A stretch of 64,000 nucleotides of DNA from the NCBI RefSeq assembly GCF_008728515.1, contig NC_044981.1:133115937-133179936 (forward strand), given 5' to 3'. Below the pieces are notes generated by a model. That model did no database searches. It saw nothing but the letters and a program-made list of their open reading frames with translations, and was not told the origin of the DNA. Of the stretch, positions 23,109 to 34,170 are shown one piece after another. A program made the translations under genes and the position numbers. Positions within the stretch are counted from its first letter, which is position 1. Every line of letters starts with the position of its first letter. The DNA comes from Papio anubis. Taxonomy: Eukaryota > Chordata > Mammalia > Primates > Cercopithecidae.

Positions 23109-24089
23109 GAAGATCTGTCATTGTTAATAAGTTGAGAATACAGAGATCAATATGAGCTAAGGTCTTGAAAGCTTTGCTGAGGATATTAACAAGAACCAGA
23201 TTTTGAAGGAAATGTGTTCTTTGAGAAACTCATTCCTCTTAGCCATAGAGCATGAACAAAGACATTATTGGAAGGAGCATCCTCATCATTTATTGCCTAA
23301 TGATTATAAAAGCGAAGTTGTTTCCTATAGGTTGATTGAATTAGACATTAGCTCAGCACACTGGGGACAGCCATTGAAAAAAATGTTTAAACAGCTAGAA
23401 CTACACTGAATAGAATTGTACTGTGTTTGGTGAATAGGAAGTATTGCAAGCCTGTGTAGATATGGAACTTAATATACTTCACACTTCTGTGTAGTAAGGA
23501 CTAAGGAAAAAGCCAACAGTGGGTGTCAACCAAGAGACCCATGTTACACATAATGGTTAATGTTGAGGGAGCAATGCTGAATGAGTTCTCTTGGGTGCTG
23601 AGTTTGGGAGTGGGAAGGAAGGAACTGACATAAAGGGCTGATTGGGAAGTGGAAGGTCCCAGAGACAGTCAGGAGGCTGGTTGGAGCTCAAGAAGGGGAA
23701 TGCTAAGTTAGAGATCTTTGTGCTCTGAGTTAACAAGGCCAAGGTTGTGGGCACATTAGTGAGACTTGATGTGCCGTGGGGAGTAAGGTTGGCACACACA
23801 ATTCAGGAAGAACCTGGGACAGGTGGGGTCAGAGGGACACAGATGGTTGAATTTGAAGCATGATGATTGCAGAGGACATAGATGAAAAATCTCAGCCATG
23901 AGTAGAAGAAAGGAGGGGAGAGGAAGTGTGTGTGTGCATGCACATGTATGTGTGGGTGGTGATTATGAGACTTGTTTCTGGAACCCACTTTGTCATGGTT
24001 CGTGACCTATTCCTGCTGTGAGTATTGTAATCACTTGACCTCTCAGAACTTCTGTGTTCTCAGAGGCAAAATGGGGTGAACTAGATCAG
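23109..24089. other. Unique intronic sequence, no gene seen
   Basis: A G-rich stretch at 23570-23960 gives minus-strand open frames without domains. A TG/CA-rich patch lies at 23925-23955. A weak MIR-like segment lies at 24010-24085. Confidence 0.45.
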
Positions 24090-24262
24090 TACTTCTCAGT
24101 AATGCCCTCTAAAGGGTATTTTGGGAATTTGTGGGGGTGTTTTATGTTGTCTCATCATTTGCAGGGCAGGTTCCAGCTGTGTTAGACGTTCTACAATTTC
24201 AGGACAGACCTGCCAAACAAAGAATTGTCTGGTGTCTAGAATGACCTAGCTGGCATTCCTGA
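24090..24262. mobile_element. MER20-like hAT transposon
   Basis: 'CAGTACTTCTCAGTAATGCC' at the left, and 'TTCTACAATTTCAGGACAG' plus 'ACAAAGAATTGTCTGG' at the right, match a common non-autonomous hAT-Charlie element. Confidence 0.7.
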
Positions 24263-24310
24263 AAAGATGTCATGTACAAGTCAGTCTCACCTCTGCTTAA
24301 TCTGACTCAA

Positions 24311-24469
24311 GTTTTTTTATTTTTTATTTTTAGGGACAGAGTCTTACTCCGTTTACCCAGACTCGAGTGCAGGTGCACGATCATAGCTCACTGTAGCTTC
24401 GAGCTCCTGGGCTCAATCAATCCCCACACCTCAGCCTCCCAAGTAGCTATTAATAGAACTACAGGCTCA
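24311..24469 (-). mobile_element. AluJ-like element, first half (split by an AluY)
   Basis: A T-rich start, 'GATCATAGCTCACTGTAGC' and 'GAGCTCCTGGGCTCAA' mark an old reversed Alu. It resumes at 24758 after the inserted AluY. Confidence 0.9.
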
Positions 24470-24470
24470 C

Positions 24471-24742
24471 GGCCGGGCGCGGTGGCTCAAGCCTGTAATC
24501 CCAGCACTTTGGGAGGCCGAGATGGGCGGATCACGAGGTCAGGAGATCGAGACCATCCCTAATGCTGCAATTGACCCGTCTCTACTAAGAAATACAAAAA
24601 TAGCCGGCCGAGTGGCAGCGCCTGTGACCTTCCGGAGGCTGAGGCAGGAGAATGGCGTGAACCGGGGCCGGGCTTGCAGTGAGCTGCGATCCGGCCACTG
24701 CACTCCAGCCTGGGCGACCTTGTGAGACTCGTCTCAAAAAAA
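24471..24742 (+). mobile_element. AluY (Old World monkey type) nested in AluJ, indel-rich
   Basis: It starts GGCCGGGCGCGGTGGCTCAA and carries the GATCCGGCCACTGCACTCC variant. A perfect 15-bp duplication AGAACTACAGGCTCA flanks it (24455-24469 and 24743-24757). The body shows many small deletions and a replaced segment near 24558-24572, which is odd for such a fresh insertion. Confidence 0.95.
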
Positions 24743-24757
24743 AGAACTACAGGCTCA

Positions 24758-24909
24758 CATCACTGCACCTGAGTAATTTTTAATATTTTTTTAGAGAGAT
24801 CAGTCTTGCTTTTGCCCAGGCTAGTCTTGAACCCCAGGCTCAAAGCAGTCCTCCCAGTTTAGCCTCCCAAAAGCACTGAGGTTATAGGCATAAGCCACTG
24901 CGCCTGGCC
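24758..24909 (-). mobile_element. AluJ-like element, second half
   Basis: This continues the element interrupted at 24469, ending 'CACTGCGCCTGGCC'. Confidence 0.9.
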
Positions 24910-26519
24910 CTAATTCACATTTTCATTTGTGAAGATGAACACATGTGTCCCTTTATCCTTTTAATTTTTGTATTTCTCATGCAGAATGTTTTCTGATTTT
25001 TTTTCCAAATGTGAACGCACTCATAAGTATAGGTAAATGTAAACAGTTGACCACTTCATTTTATGTCTGTTAGTGTCCAGGCACATATTGAAATACCTAT
25101 TTTAAATGATTTTCCTTTATTTCTCCTTAATATTATGATAAAGGGCATATGCATACACACAGGATTATGTATAGGTAAATTACTTGAATTTGACTTCAGA
25201 ATCATAAAGGTGAAGATTATAAAATAGGTATTAGGTTAAAGGCAAGTAAGTGTGTTAAGGTTGAGAGCCACTGAACTAGAGGGTATCCATGGCTTCTAAC
25301 TCCTGACGTCTCTAAAATACTGTAACTCTGCAAATGTTATGATTTGAAGAGGTAGGTTTTCTGTCTTGGGAAGGGCTTGGTACCGGGAAGTGTTAAAAAC
25401 TGACATCAGGTTGGGAATTGGGTAAAAGTCATTACTTCTTGGGACTCCGGGAAGGCCTGAGGAAGTTGAGATCTGTGTGGAGGGGAGGAACCTGAGGGGG
25501 AGCTGGGTTCCTGCTGATGCCAGCAGGTGAGCACAGGGGAGCACAGTGTTATGATTTGGCAGTTCCCAGAGGAGGAGAGTAGGCTGAGAAAGGCTTGGTG
25601 GGGGGAGGGCAGTAAAAAAAAATAGGAGTTACGACTTCACATACTTTTGGTGAATCTGAATGATTCTCCTTTTGATGTGAAGTAGGTGGTATAGGAGACT
25701 TTTCAAAGAATTTAGTTGTCCACTAATGTAGCCTTCTCTTCTGGCAGTTTGTTTTGCTTTTAAATTATGAGAGGGTACCACCCTTCATCCTTGGTGTGAA
25801 TATTCTCTACCAGCATGCAGGAACAAACATTACCTGTGATATGTGATCTTCCTTTTCATTTTAATGGGCACATTGTTGCCGCTTCAGTTTTGAAATAGAG
25901 AATTTCTCCATCTTCCACTTGCGTTAACTTTGCATAATATATTGAAGAATATTTAAAATACTAAAACTCCAGATGACTGTAGACACCTACCATATAAGGG
26001 AGTGGGAATGTCATAATAATGAGATATCCATGAGGTGATAATGTAAGCTCTCTTAGGTTTATTTCCTTTTTTTTTTAAAGTTGAATTTAGACCAGAGAAA
26101 GTTTGGACTTGATAACCAAATTAACACACACTGTGGTCACAAATAAAATTCTGAGGAGGTGTTTTGGAGTTGAATTTAAGGGGAATTTTAATAAAAACTG
26201 TCCTTATTCCAGTCCAGCAAAGTTGCTTTATGCAAGCATAAGTGCCTGAGGAGAAAAATTATACAAAGTATAAGAGACAAATAGATATAAAGTCGATGTA
26301 ATTTCTACTTGCAATGTGTAACGGGGATTATGTGCCAAAATTATGGTGCTGTAGTGAATATATTTAGCATAGCTTTTATAATATTTGTTTACTCTAGAAA
26401 ATTAAGGCAGTCCTGAAAAGTACAAATTAAAAAAACAACAAATTGTCTATAAAACCATTGCTTGAATATAGATTCATTAACATTTTGATGCATATTAGTT
26501 TAGTTATTTTTCCTGGATT
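24910..26519. other. Unique intronic sequence, no gene seen
   Basis: Mostly AT-rich. The minus-strand open frame at 25296-25544 has no recognisable domain, and no repeat is clear. Confidence 0.5.
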
Positions 26520-26836
26520 TATTTATTTATTTATTTATTTTGAGACGTTTCACTCTTGTTCCCTAGGTTGGAGTGCAATGGCATGATCTTGGCTCACTGC
26601 AACCTCCGCCTCCTGGGTTCAGCCTCCTGGGTTCAAACGATTCTCCTGCCTCAGCCTCCCAAGTAGCTGGTATTACAGGCATGCACCAACATGCCCAGCT
26701 GATTTTGTATTTTTAATAGAGATGGGATTTCTCCATGTTGGTCAGGCTGGTCTTGAACTCCCGACATCAGGTGGTCTGCCCACCTCGGCCTCCCAGCTCA
26801 TGCTGGGATTAGAGGCATGAGTCACCGTGCCTGGCC
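26520..26836 (-). mobile_element. Alu, full length, with (TTTA)n tail
   Basis: A TTTA repeat at 26517-26541 forms the reversed tail, followed by both arms and ending 'CGTGCCTGGCC'. It contains a short internal duplication of 'CCTCCTGGGTTCA'. Confidence 0.95.
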
Positions 26837-26868
26837 TATTTTTTCTGACTTTAAAAAGTGTGTGTTAG

Positions 26869-27168
26869 GGCCGGATGTGGTGGCTCACCCCTGTAATCCC
26901 AGCACTTTGGGAGGCCGAGATGGGCGGATCATGAGGTCAGGAGATCGAGGCCATCCTGGCTAACACAGTGAAACCCCATCTCTACTAAAAATACAAAAAA
27001 ATTAGCTGGGCATGGTGGCGGGCGCCTGTAGTCCCAGCCACTCGGGAGGCTGAGGCAGGAGAATGGCTTGAACCTGGGAGGCGGAGGTTCCAGTGAGCCA
27101 AGATTGCGCCACTGCACTCCAGCCTAGGCGACAGAGCGAGACTCCGTCTCAAGAAAAAAGAAAAAACA
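26869..27168 (+). mobile_element. AluY-like element
   Basis: It starts GGCCGGATGTGGTGG only 32 bp after the end of the reversed Alu, so the two form a head-to-head inverted pair. Target duplications of about 16 bp (AAAAAGTGTGTGTTAG and AAAAAGTGCATGTTAG) flank it. Confidence 0.95.
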
Positions 27169-27314
27169 AAAAAGTGCATGTTAGATGCCAAGCACAGTAG
27201 TTGGAGTACGGAGACCACAGAGGAGAGTAGTGCCTGGCTCTGTTTTCACTGAGCACACAGCCTGTCCTACAGACACCGTGTAATTGTTTTATTTCTCTGG
27301 AGTTGAGGCAGTTC

Positions 27315-27510
27315 TATTTGGCTCTTTATGTGAATTATTTCTAGTCCTCTTAACAGCCATGCAAGATGATAGGTACTGTTCAATTTCGTTTTACAAATAA
27401 GGAAACAAGTGTTCAAAGAGGTTAGATATTATACCCAGAGTTCTGTGTCCTGTCAGCAGCAAGGTTGTTGGACTTCAAAACCTGCAATTCTCCCTGCAAC
27501 CGCAGACTGT
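27315..27510 (-). repeat. MIR SINE fragment
   Basis: 'GATGATAGGTACTGTTCAAT', 'TTTTACAAATAAGGAAACA' and 'GTTCAAAGAGGTTAGATAT' fit reversed MIR. Confidence 0.8.
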
Positions 27511-28794
27511 CACTAAAGGAATCTCATCATAATTGGAGTCATTCAGTGATTGTTGGAGAAGAGCAGTGCACAATATGGTAGACGTTTAGAGATCGAGTGG
27601 AGGACATTCGCTGCAGTGTGGCCATTAGGGAAGTGTCGAGGGTGTTAGGCGGAGGGGGACGGTACAGGCAATGCTTCTGGGGTAGGAGAAGTGCCTGGTG
27701 GGCTCCGGAAGCTGGTACTGTTTGGCCATAGTGGGGGACTTGAAGGGAGAAGTGGGAGAGGAACCCAAGGAGGAATGGAGAAAAGCCGGGCAGAGCTCGT
27801 AGAGTCTTGAACAGCAGACTGAAGAATCTGGGGACCAGATGGACCAGGGTGTCCTGGGACTGACTTCTTTTATGGTTTAGAAAGATTTAAAAGAGATTTT
27901 GGAGATATTGACATGTACTGATTCCATAGACTGTTTTTAATGGTGTGTGTGTGTGATTATTTGGATAAGTTGATGGTTTGGGGACTAGCAGTTGAGGATG
28001 CTGTATTTATATTGCACATGTGCTCCATCATGCAGTGATACCCTTCTTCAATGAAAAAGGTCATCTGAAATAAATATGATCAGAAATAGTGGGTTTATAT
28101 CATATCCTGGCTTGGGAAACATTATCTCTAGAAAAGAACTATTTGAATGAGGGAAATTAATATAAACAAGACCAGATAAGCTTGTTACATGATAATTCCA
28201 AATGGATGGCAAGTAGCTGACTAGGGTACTTTACATGTCTATGGTATCTTGAAGTTGCAGATTTACTTGCATATCCAAGGGGCATTTGACAGACCGAGGG
28301 AGAAAGAATTGGAAACTGTTGTCAGCCTCTTTCCTCACTTTCATTTTACTTCCTTTTTATAGATGTGCATGTCTTTCTTTCCCTTTGATGAAAAGGATAC
28401 TGATGCTTTCTTCCCTTGCTTTTCCATTGTTCCATTGTTTCGTAACCCTCCTCTCCCTTCTTGATTTTCAGTTCTTTTGTGCATGCATATTTCTAAATGC
28501 TCAGTAACCTTCCTCCTCTTGGCCAAGAGCCCAGGCAGATATTATCAGCCTCCTGTCCTTGGCCAAGAGCCTGCTGGGAACCACTGAGTTTCTTGTCAGT
28601 TTCTCCCTGTCCTCCATGTATGTATTGCCTTCTGCTTGGCAAATCCTGACCTGGGGGGAATAGCCAATGCCCTACTAGACACTTTGGATCTCAATATATG
28701 TTTCCTGAATGAGTTTATTACTCATGTGAGTAGAGAATCCTTTCATGGCAGGAATTCTCTTTAGGTACCTGTGAATCCAAAGATATGTATGCAT
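27511..28794. other. Unique intronic sequence, possible L2 remnant
   Basis: 27590-27850 is G-rich and faintly resembles reversed L2 3' sequence ('GTAGAGTCTTGAACAGCAG'). The rest has no recognised element or gene. Confidence 0.35.
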
Positions 28795-28845
28795 ATACAT
28801 CCACATACACAACATACACACACACACATGCACACACACATATAT
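28795..28845. repeat. CA/TA-rich microsatellite
   Basis: Interrupted ACAC and ATATAT units. Confidence 0.9.
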
Positions 28846-29837
28846 ATTTTTCTTTTTATATAGGCCTGGTTGATGCCTGACTCATTATAGATTTTGATTA
28901 GTTTAAATTTTTGAATGCTTTGTGCAGAAAGCATATATTAAAGATACAGGGAACTTTTGGCTTATGGGCCAAATAGGGGTTGTAGTTCAATTCTATCCCT
29001 GAGAATATTAAGAGATATCACTGTTCTAAAAATGTTGCTATGATTTTTGAAAACATTGAACAACAGTGCCCACAAGATGGGGATGTTATTCCATAGGAAA
29101 AAAAAAATATTTTTTTTCTTGGTAAAATTGGGGCATTGTAGGTTCCCCCACTTCCCAGAGCGGGAAGATATTTTTACTCCCTTTAGATTAAAAAAAACAA
29201 AACAAAACTGAGTTTATAAAATGATAATTTATTATAATTTGTAAATGCTTCAATATTGTGAAATAATATTGACTGATTACTTTTCTCATTCCATATTAGA
29301 TTTTGAATTTATTTTTTTAACAAAGGAATATTTGTAGATGAATTAGACAATTGACCCTCCCTATAAAAAAAAAACTATGCTTCATCCCAGATTTAAAGGA
29401 AGTGCTATTAAGCATCAACAAAGAATAGGAAATAGGCGTTTAACAGATACAGGAGAAAAGAATGGCGTTCCCAGTCAACCAAGACTTGTAATCTTATTTG
29501 TGGGATGAGATATACACAGAAATGATTAGTGAACCAGGATGTATTTACAACTGTATATACATTTGTTTTTGATCTCTACTTCTAAAAAGAGTCGGTGTCT
29601 ATATGCACAGGTATAGTCAGGATGTAAATCAGTTTATAATAGGGTACTTTGCAAGAGAAGTAGCTGGGGAAGGGTGGAGGCAGGGCCTGGAGTTCAGGTT
29701 GAAGGCATCCCAGAGTTGGGGGTCTCCAGGATGTGGCTGAAGTGTGTGGAGACGGCCAGGGACATTCTTGGTGAGGGAAGTAGCGTGATCAACTAGTAGG
29801 TGCTCCAAAGGTGGTTTGATGAGGATACCGTATACCA
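28846..29837. other. AT-rich unique sequence, no gene seen
   Basis: A- and T-runs lie near 29098-29118. I see no recognised element or gene. Confidence 0.5.
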
Positions 29838-29963
29838 TTGGCCCTGTGAATAAGAACCCACAGAAACAGAGGGCCAACTCGGTGACTTGAACATCCACAG
29901 GGCTTGGTATCCACAGGGGGCCCTGAAGCCAATCCCCATGATGTGGAGGGAGGAGGACTGTAT
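29838..29963. mobile_element. MER2-like Tigger fragment
   Basis: 'GGGCCAACTCGGTGACTTG', 'AACATCCACAGGGCTTGG' and 'GAAGCCAATCCCC' match the terminal half of a MER2-type element, ending at GGACTGTA. Confidence 0.65.
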
Positions 29964-30250
29964 TGCACTGATGGTGTGGCTAGACACTTGCGATTCTTTT
30001 GGCTGTCCAGAATCTGAGTGCTCATTCTGGTGTGGGGAGTTCTCTACTTTCAGAGCTTTGCTGGGAGGCAGAGTAACCCTCTTTTCCACACAAAAAGAGG
30101 GCTATGTCAATTGCTACCGGCATTGCTGGTGGAGCACCATCATCTGCTGCTTCCTGGTGCTCCTGGATCAGTCCGTGGCGTGATCTGAGGCATTATTCCT
30201 GGCTGATGGACATTCTGGGAGCCACCCAGTACGCTTTTAATAAAATTCTC
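29964..30250 (+). other. Possible LTR remnant, unclassified
   Basis: 'GCATTGCTGGTGGAGC', 'TTCCTGGTGCTCCTGG' and a late AATAAA at 30239-30244 have an LTR-like layout. After the AluY insertion, 'CTTCTGCTTGGCTCATC' could be a continuation. No family is recognised and no target duplication was found. Confidence 0.3.
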
Positions 30251-30577
30251 GGCTGGGCACCGTGGCTCAAGCCTGTAATCCCAGCACTTTGGGAGGCCGA
30301 GACGGGCGGACCACGAGGTCAGGAGATCGAGACTATCCTGGCTAACACGGTGAAACCCCGTCTCTACTAAAAAATACAAAACAACAACAACAACAACAAA
30401 AAACTAGCCGTGCGAGGTGGTGGTCACCTGTAGTCCCAGCTACTCGGGAGGCCGAGGCAGGAGAATGGCATAAACCCGGGAGGCGAAGCTTGCAGTGAGC
30501 TGAGATCCGGCCACTGCACTCCAGCCTGGGCGACAGAGCGAGACTCTGTCTCAAAAAAAAAAAAAAAAAAAAAAAAG
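30251..30577 (+). mobile_element. AluY, Old World monkey type
   Basis: It is full length with GATCCGGCCACTGCACTCC and an expanded (CAA)n stretch in the middle A-rich linker (30379-30400). AAAATTCTC is duplicated on both sides. Confidence 0.96.
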
Positions 30578-30724
30578 AAAATTCTCTTCTGCTTGGCTCA
30601 TCAGAGTTAATTTTTTTCTCTTTTAATTTATATTTTTAATATATTTATTTTGCCAGTAGACTAGCAGCAGGCAAAGATATTGGAGTTGATTTCTGTAACT
30701 TGTAATGAAAAGCCCTGATAGAAA

Positions 30725-30975
30725 CAGATGCACATCATTGAGCACTTTCCTCTGTGCCAAGAAAGTTGCATGTGTTTTATGTACATATCTCATTCAGGTT
30801 TCTCCTGAACTCTGAGAAGTGGTAACATTGTTGGTCTCTAATTCACAGGTGAAAAAATCCAGGTTCAGTGAGATTACGCAACTTAATCAAGGTCATGCAG
30901 GCAGCAAACAAAGCTGGGATGTGATCCAGGCTTTTCTGATAGGGAGACTGTGATCTTAACCTCTTCTGCTCTGCT
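30725..30975 (-). repeat. MIR SINE, nearly full length
   Basis: 'CATTGAGCACTTTCCTCTG', 'AATTCACAGGTGAAAAAATC' and 'GGTCATGCAGGCAGC' through 'GATCTTAACCTCTTCTGC' follow reversed MIR over about 250 bp. Confidence 0.85.
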
Positions 30976-31080
30976 CTATGTTGTTATTAACTACCTGTTT
31001 GTATTTTGGAGCATTTTATTATAAAAGGATCTTTCCCAGAACATAGTGGAGGCAAGACTTGGCTCTCTTACTTGATTATT

Positions 31081-31394
31081 TTTTATTTATTCATTTTTTT
31101 TTGGAGACAGGATCTGGTTCTGTTGCCCAGGCTGGAGTACAATGGCACGATCTTGGCTCATTGCAACTTCTGCCTCCCGGGCTCAAGACATCCTCCCACC
31201 TCAGCCTCCCGAGCAGCTGTGACTACAGGCATGCACCACCACACCTGGCTAATTTTTTGTGTGTGTATTTTTAGTAGAGACGGAGTTTCATCATGTTACC
31301 CATGCTGGTCTCGAACTTGTGAGCTCAAAGCGATCTACCCGCCTCAGCCTCCCTAAGTGCTGGGATTACAGGCGTGAGCCACTGCACCGGCCTT
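31081..31394 (-). mobile_element. Alu, full length (AluJ/S-like)
   Basis: T-rich head, both arms reversed, end 'CACTGCACCGGCC'. A perfect 14-bp duplication CTTACTTGATTATT flanks it at 31067-31080 and 31395-31408. Confidence 0.96.
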
Positions 31395-31699
31395 CTTACT
31401 TGATTATTAAAAATAGGATTTGACAGATGTAGATTGTCATTGGTTAGAGAGTAGAATTAAACCCTTGGTCTACTTCGCTGTGTTGTGTTTGGGGCTGATG
31501 TAAAGGCAGAGAGTAGATCCCGAAGACAAACAGGCATAGAAGAGGGAAAGTGGGGAATGAAGAGGTGGGAGGAAAGGAACTTATCACACTTCTAAAAAGT
31601 GCTAAAGGCTCTATCAGAGTTCTCTTTCTCACATCATCAAATTTTCATAATAACTATTCACCTAGAACAGTCTATACACAGATATCTGCATGGCTGAAA

Positions 31700-32010
31700 C
31701 TCCCTGCCCGCTATCCCCTTCCCCCATTTCATTCAGGTCTCAAGTGTCATCAGAGAGGTCTTCTCTTCCATCTTTAATAACCTGCTCCCTGCTACCCACC
31801 CATCCTCTTAACCCACCTAATTTATTTTCATAGCACTTCTCACCACCTGACTGGTTATACATTTTTGTTTATTTTTTGTCTCCTTGCCACTAGAATGTGT
31901 AAGTTCCATCAGACCACAGACTGTTTTGCTCACTACTAAATCCCCACCATGTAGAATGTATCTGATATATAGTAGATGCTCAAATTCATTTACTTCAATC
32001 TTGAGTAAAT
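31700..32010 (+). repeat. L2 LINE 3' region
   Basis: 'TTCATTCAGGTCTCAAGTG', 'CATAGCACTTCTCACCACC', 'CTAGAATGTGTAAGTTCC' and 'GTAGATGCTCAAATTCA' follow L2 order to its 3' end. Confidence 0.88.
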
Positions 32011-33054
32011 GAAAGAAGGTGAAGAAACTGAGGCTCTGAGAGTTTTAGATAACTTGCGTTTGATCTCATGGAAAATGATGAAACCAAGTTGCTAATTCTA
32101 GTCTAGGTGACTCCAAAGACACATTTCTCAGGTTGCACTCTTCACTAACATCTCTATTCCTGGGAAAATTCCTAGATTTGTACGCAATTTGGGTAGGAAA
32201 CATCTCACGGGATTTCAAAGTTGAAAAAAAAAAAAAAACAAGTAGCTAGTCCAACTTTCCTATTTTACAAATGAGGAAATAACCATGATCCATTGAGGGT
32301 AGGTGTCTTGATCAAAGTAATACTGCTATTTACTGATAAAGGAAGGACCATAATCAACCTAGCTGGTCATCAGTTCAGTCCTATCTCCCCATCCCCTGCT
32401 GTGTTCATTGTTGTCTTGATTAAAGTAAGCCCAATATTTTGATTCTGAATTCAGATGCCAATCATTGGTGATAGGTTCGAGATAACGAGTCATGCCGTTT
32501 TAATCCCATAACGTTAATGCAGTAAAGCAGAGGCTGCAAACCCAGAGGCCCACAGGGACCCACAGATAGCATAGCTTTCAGATGGGACTGGTGGGGGCTG
32601 TGCCAACCTGGGAGGTAGATAACCTGTTCAAAGGGGCCAGCCCCACCGCACCTGCTGCCTGCTCAGAGAAACATGTTACAAGAAAAAAACATGGTAAACC
32701 AATTTAAAAATGTTTGAAACACGCTACTGGCCAAACAAAACACTTCTGGCTGCCAGGTCGCCCTGGTGGGCTTCAGTTTGCGATTGCTAAAATCTTAGTA
32801 TGAACAGCTCTTTCCAAAGGAGATTTCATTACGTGTGGATATGGTGGAGAATATGTGAAGTGCTATCATTGTGGCTAATTGTTCTTTAGCCAAAAGATCA
32901 GTGGGTTGGGCTGTCAAAGTTCACAGAGTGAAAATAATTATCAATAAAAGAGTATTTATTGCCTGTCTTTATTACCCTGCTGATAAAGAGTAATGTGTTT
33001 CCTCTGTCATGATACAGTCTGTCCTAATGGAGGATACTTGGTTATGCTGTTTCC
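32011..33054. other. Intronic sequence with old repeat traces
   Basis: 32240-32335 resembles reversed MIR ('CTATTTTACAAATGAGGAAA'). 32525-32785 starts 'CAGAGGCTGCAAACCC' and ends 'CTTCAGTTTGCGATTGC', which could be an eroded hAT element with inverted ends, but I cannot name it. No gene is seen. Confidence 0.4.
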
Positions 33055-33145
33055 TGACTGGGAGTCAGGAGACCTTTTTAGATGTTTAGTGCAGCTATTA
33101 ACTACCTGGATGTTACTGGGCAAAGCACCCAGTTTTTCTGCTGTG
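33055..33145 (+). repeat. MIR SINE fragment
   Basis: 'GGGAGTCAGGAGACC', 'CAGCTATTAACTACCTGG' and 'TACTGGGCAAAGCACCC' follow forward MIR. Confidence 0.75.
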
Positions 33146-33229
33146 CCATATTCACATTGGAGTAATTTGTTTTGTTTCGTTTTTGGTTCTCTATTACTAA
33201 TATTAATAGACGCAAAGACTAAATATCAA

Positions 33230-33676
33230 TAAAGGCCAAAACGAGCGAAGAAAGTGGCAGCCCCTTTTATTTGCAAATATGCACACACTCTCGGACGAGG
33301 TTCACTGGTACGCGAGAAAGGGCCAGGGAAGTCGCGCCGGCGCTCTCCGGTGATGTTCTCCGGTCCACGAATGCGGGGGGCCGAAGAAGTCACCCCTGCT
33401 CCTGCCGGCGGCGGACTTTTATGCCTGGGAGCTGGAAGGGGAGGAGATTGGGGCGTGTGTGTAGGAGTGGCTTCTTGAATTTCGGTGTCCCCGGCTTGAC
33501 GTCATTCTGCGCATGCTCAGTTGACTTGGTTCTTCCCCCGGGCGTGGGAAAATCTGTGATGAAGAACCCGGAAACAATAGGGACTGCTCCATCTTGTTCA
33601 CCTTCCTCCATCTTGTCCCTTTTCCCTCACCCAAACATAATTAAGGACTGGACTTAATTACTGGGGCCTAGGAAAC
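33230..33676 (-). mobile_element. CpG-rich LTR-like element, unclassified
   Basis: This is the most CpG-dense segment of the window. Read on the minus strand it has LTR order: two 'ACAAGATGGAG'-type blocks, GCATGCGCA, TGACGTCA (33497-33504), a TATA-like GGCATAAAAG (+ strand 33416-33425), a CpG-rich stretch, then AATAAA (+ strand 33266-33271) beside the palindrome ATTTGCAAAT. The + strand right end GGAAACA pairs with TGTTTT near 33169 as possible LTR ends, but no target duplication was found, so the left limit is uncertain. No viral coding sequence is attached. It could instead be a small CpG-rich promoter. Confidence 0.5.
33416..33504 (-). promoter_or_regulatory. Candidate antisense promoter core (CRE and TATA-like)
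   Basis: On the minus strand, TGACGTCA (33497-33504) lies about 70 bp upstream of GGCATAAAAG. A further TGCGCATGC (NRF1-like) sits at 33508-33516. The spacing suits a proximal promoter transcribing antisense to ARHGAP18. Activity is inferred only. Confidence 0.35.
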
Positions 33677-33871
33677 AGGATGCAGAGGATTTTATACCAG
33701 ACTTGAACCTTGTTTTTTATCTTCATCTCTAGAAAAAAAGAAAAAGCCTGTGTTGTCAGAGCAAGATAGGGACTGGATCGTCCGTATCTATCACATATGT
33801 CTTGGAGCGCATTGATAATCCAGAGTATTTGCTGCTCCTCCTCTGCCAGCCAGCTGTGAAGCTTACATAGG

Positions 33872-33930
33872 TTGAGAATGACTGGACCTCATGATCTCCA
33901 GGGTCGTTTCAGCTCTAAACCCTGTCACAG
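33872..33930 (+). repeat. MIR 3' fragment
   Basis: 'GACCTCATGATCTCCAGGG' and 'GTTTCAGCTCTAAACCC' match the MIR 3' part. Confidence 0.6.
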
Positions 33931-33969
33931 CATGTGTTACCCTTGCTGAGGACAGATTTCAAAGGATTT

Positions 33970-34170
33970 TATCATACAGAGGCTAGAGCATGGGTTTTGT
34001 GGCCACACGGCTGGGTTGCATCTTCACTTTCCTGGCCATGCTGATTTTCTCTAAGCCTCAGTTTCCTCATCCTTAAAATGGGGGTTATAATGACAACTGC
34101 CTCGTAGTCTTGTTATTGTGATAATTGCCCCTGACAAATTATTAAATACACCTTTAATTCTTACAGTGGA
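33970..34170 (+). repeat. MIR SINE fragment
   Basis: 'GGTTTTGTGGCCACACGG', 'AAGCCTCAGTTTCCTCATCC' and 'AAAATGGGGGTTATAATG' follow forward MIR, well preserved. Confidence 0.85.

Noticed and set aside
33271..33657. 128-codon open frame in the CpG-rich block
   Set aside because: Low stop density is explained by GC content, and the block reads better as an LTR-like regulatory element on the opposite strand.
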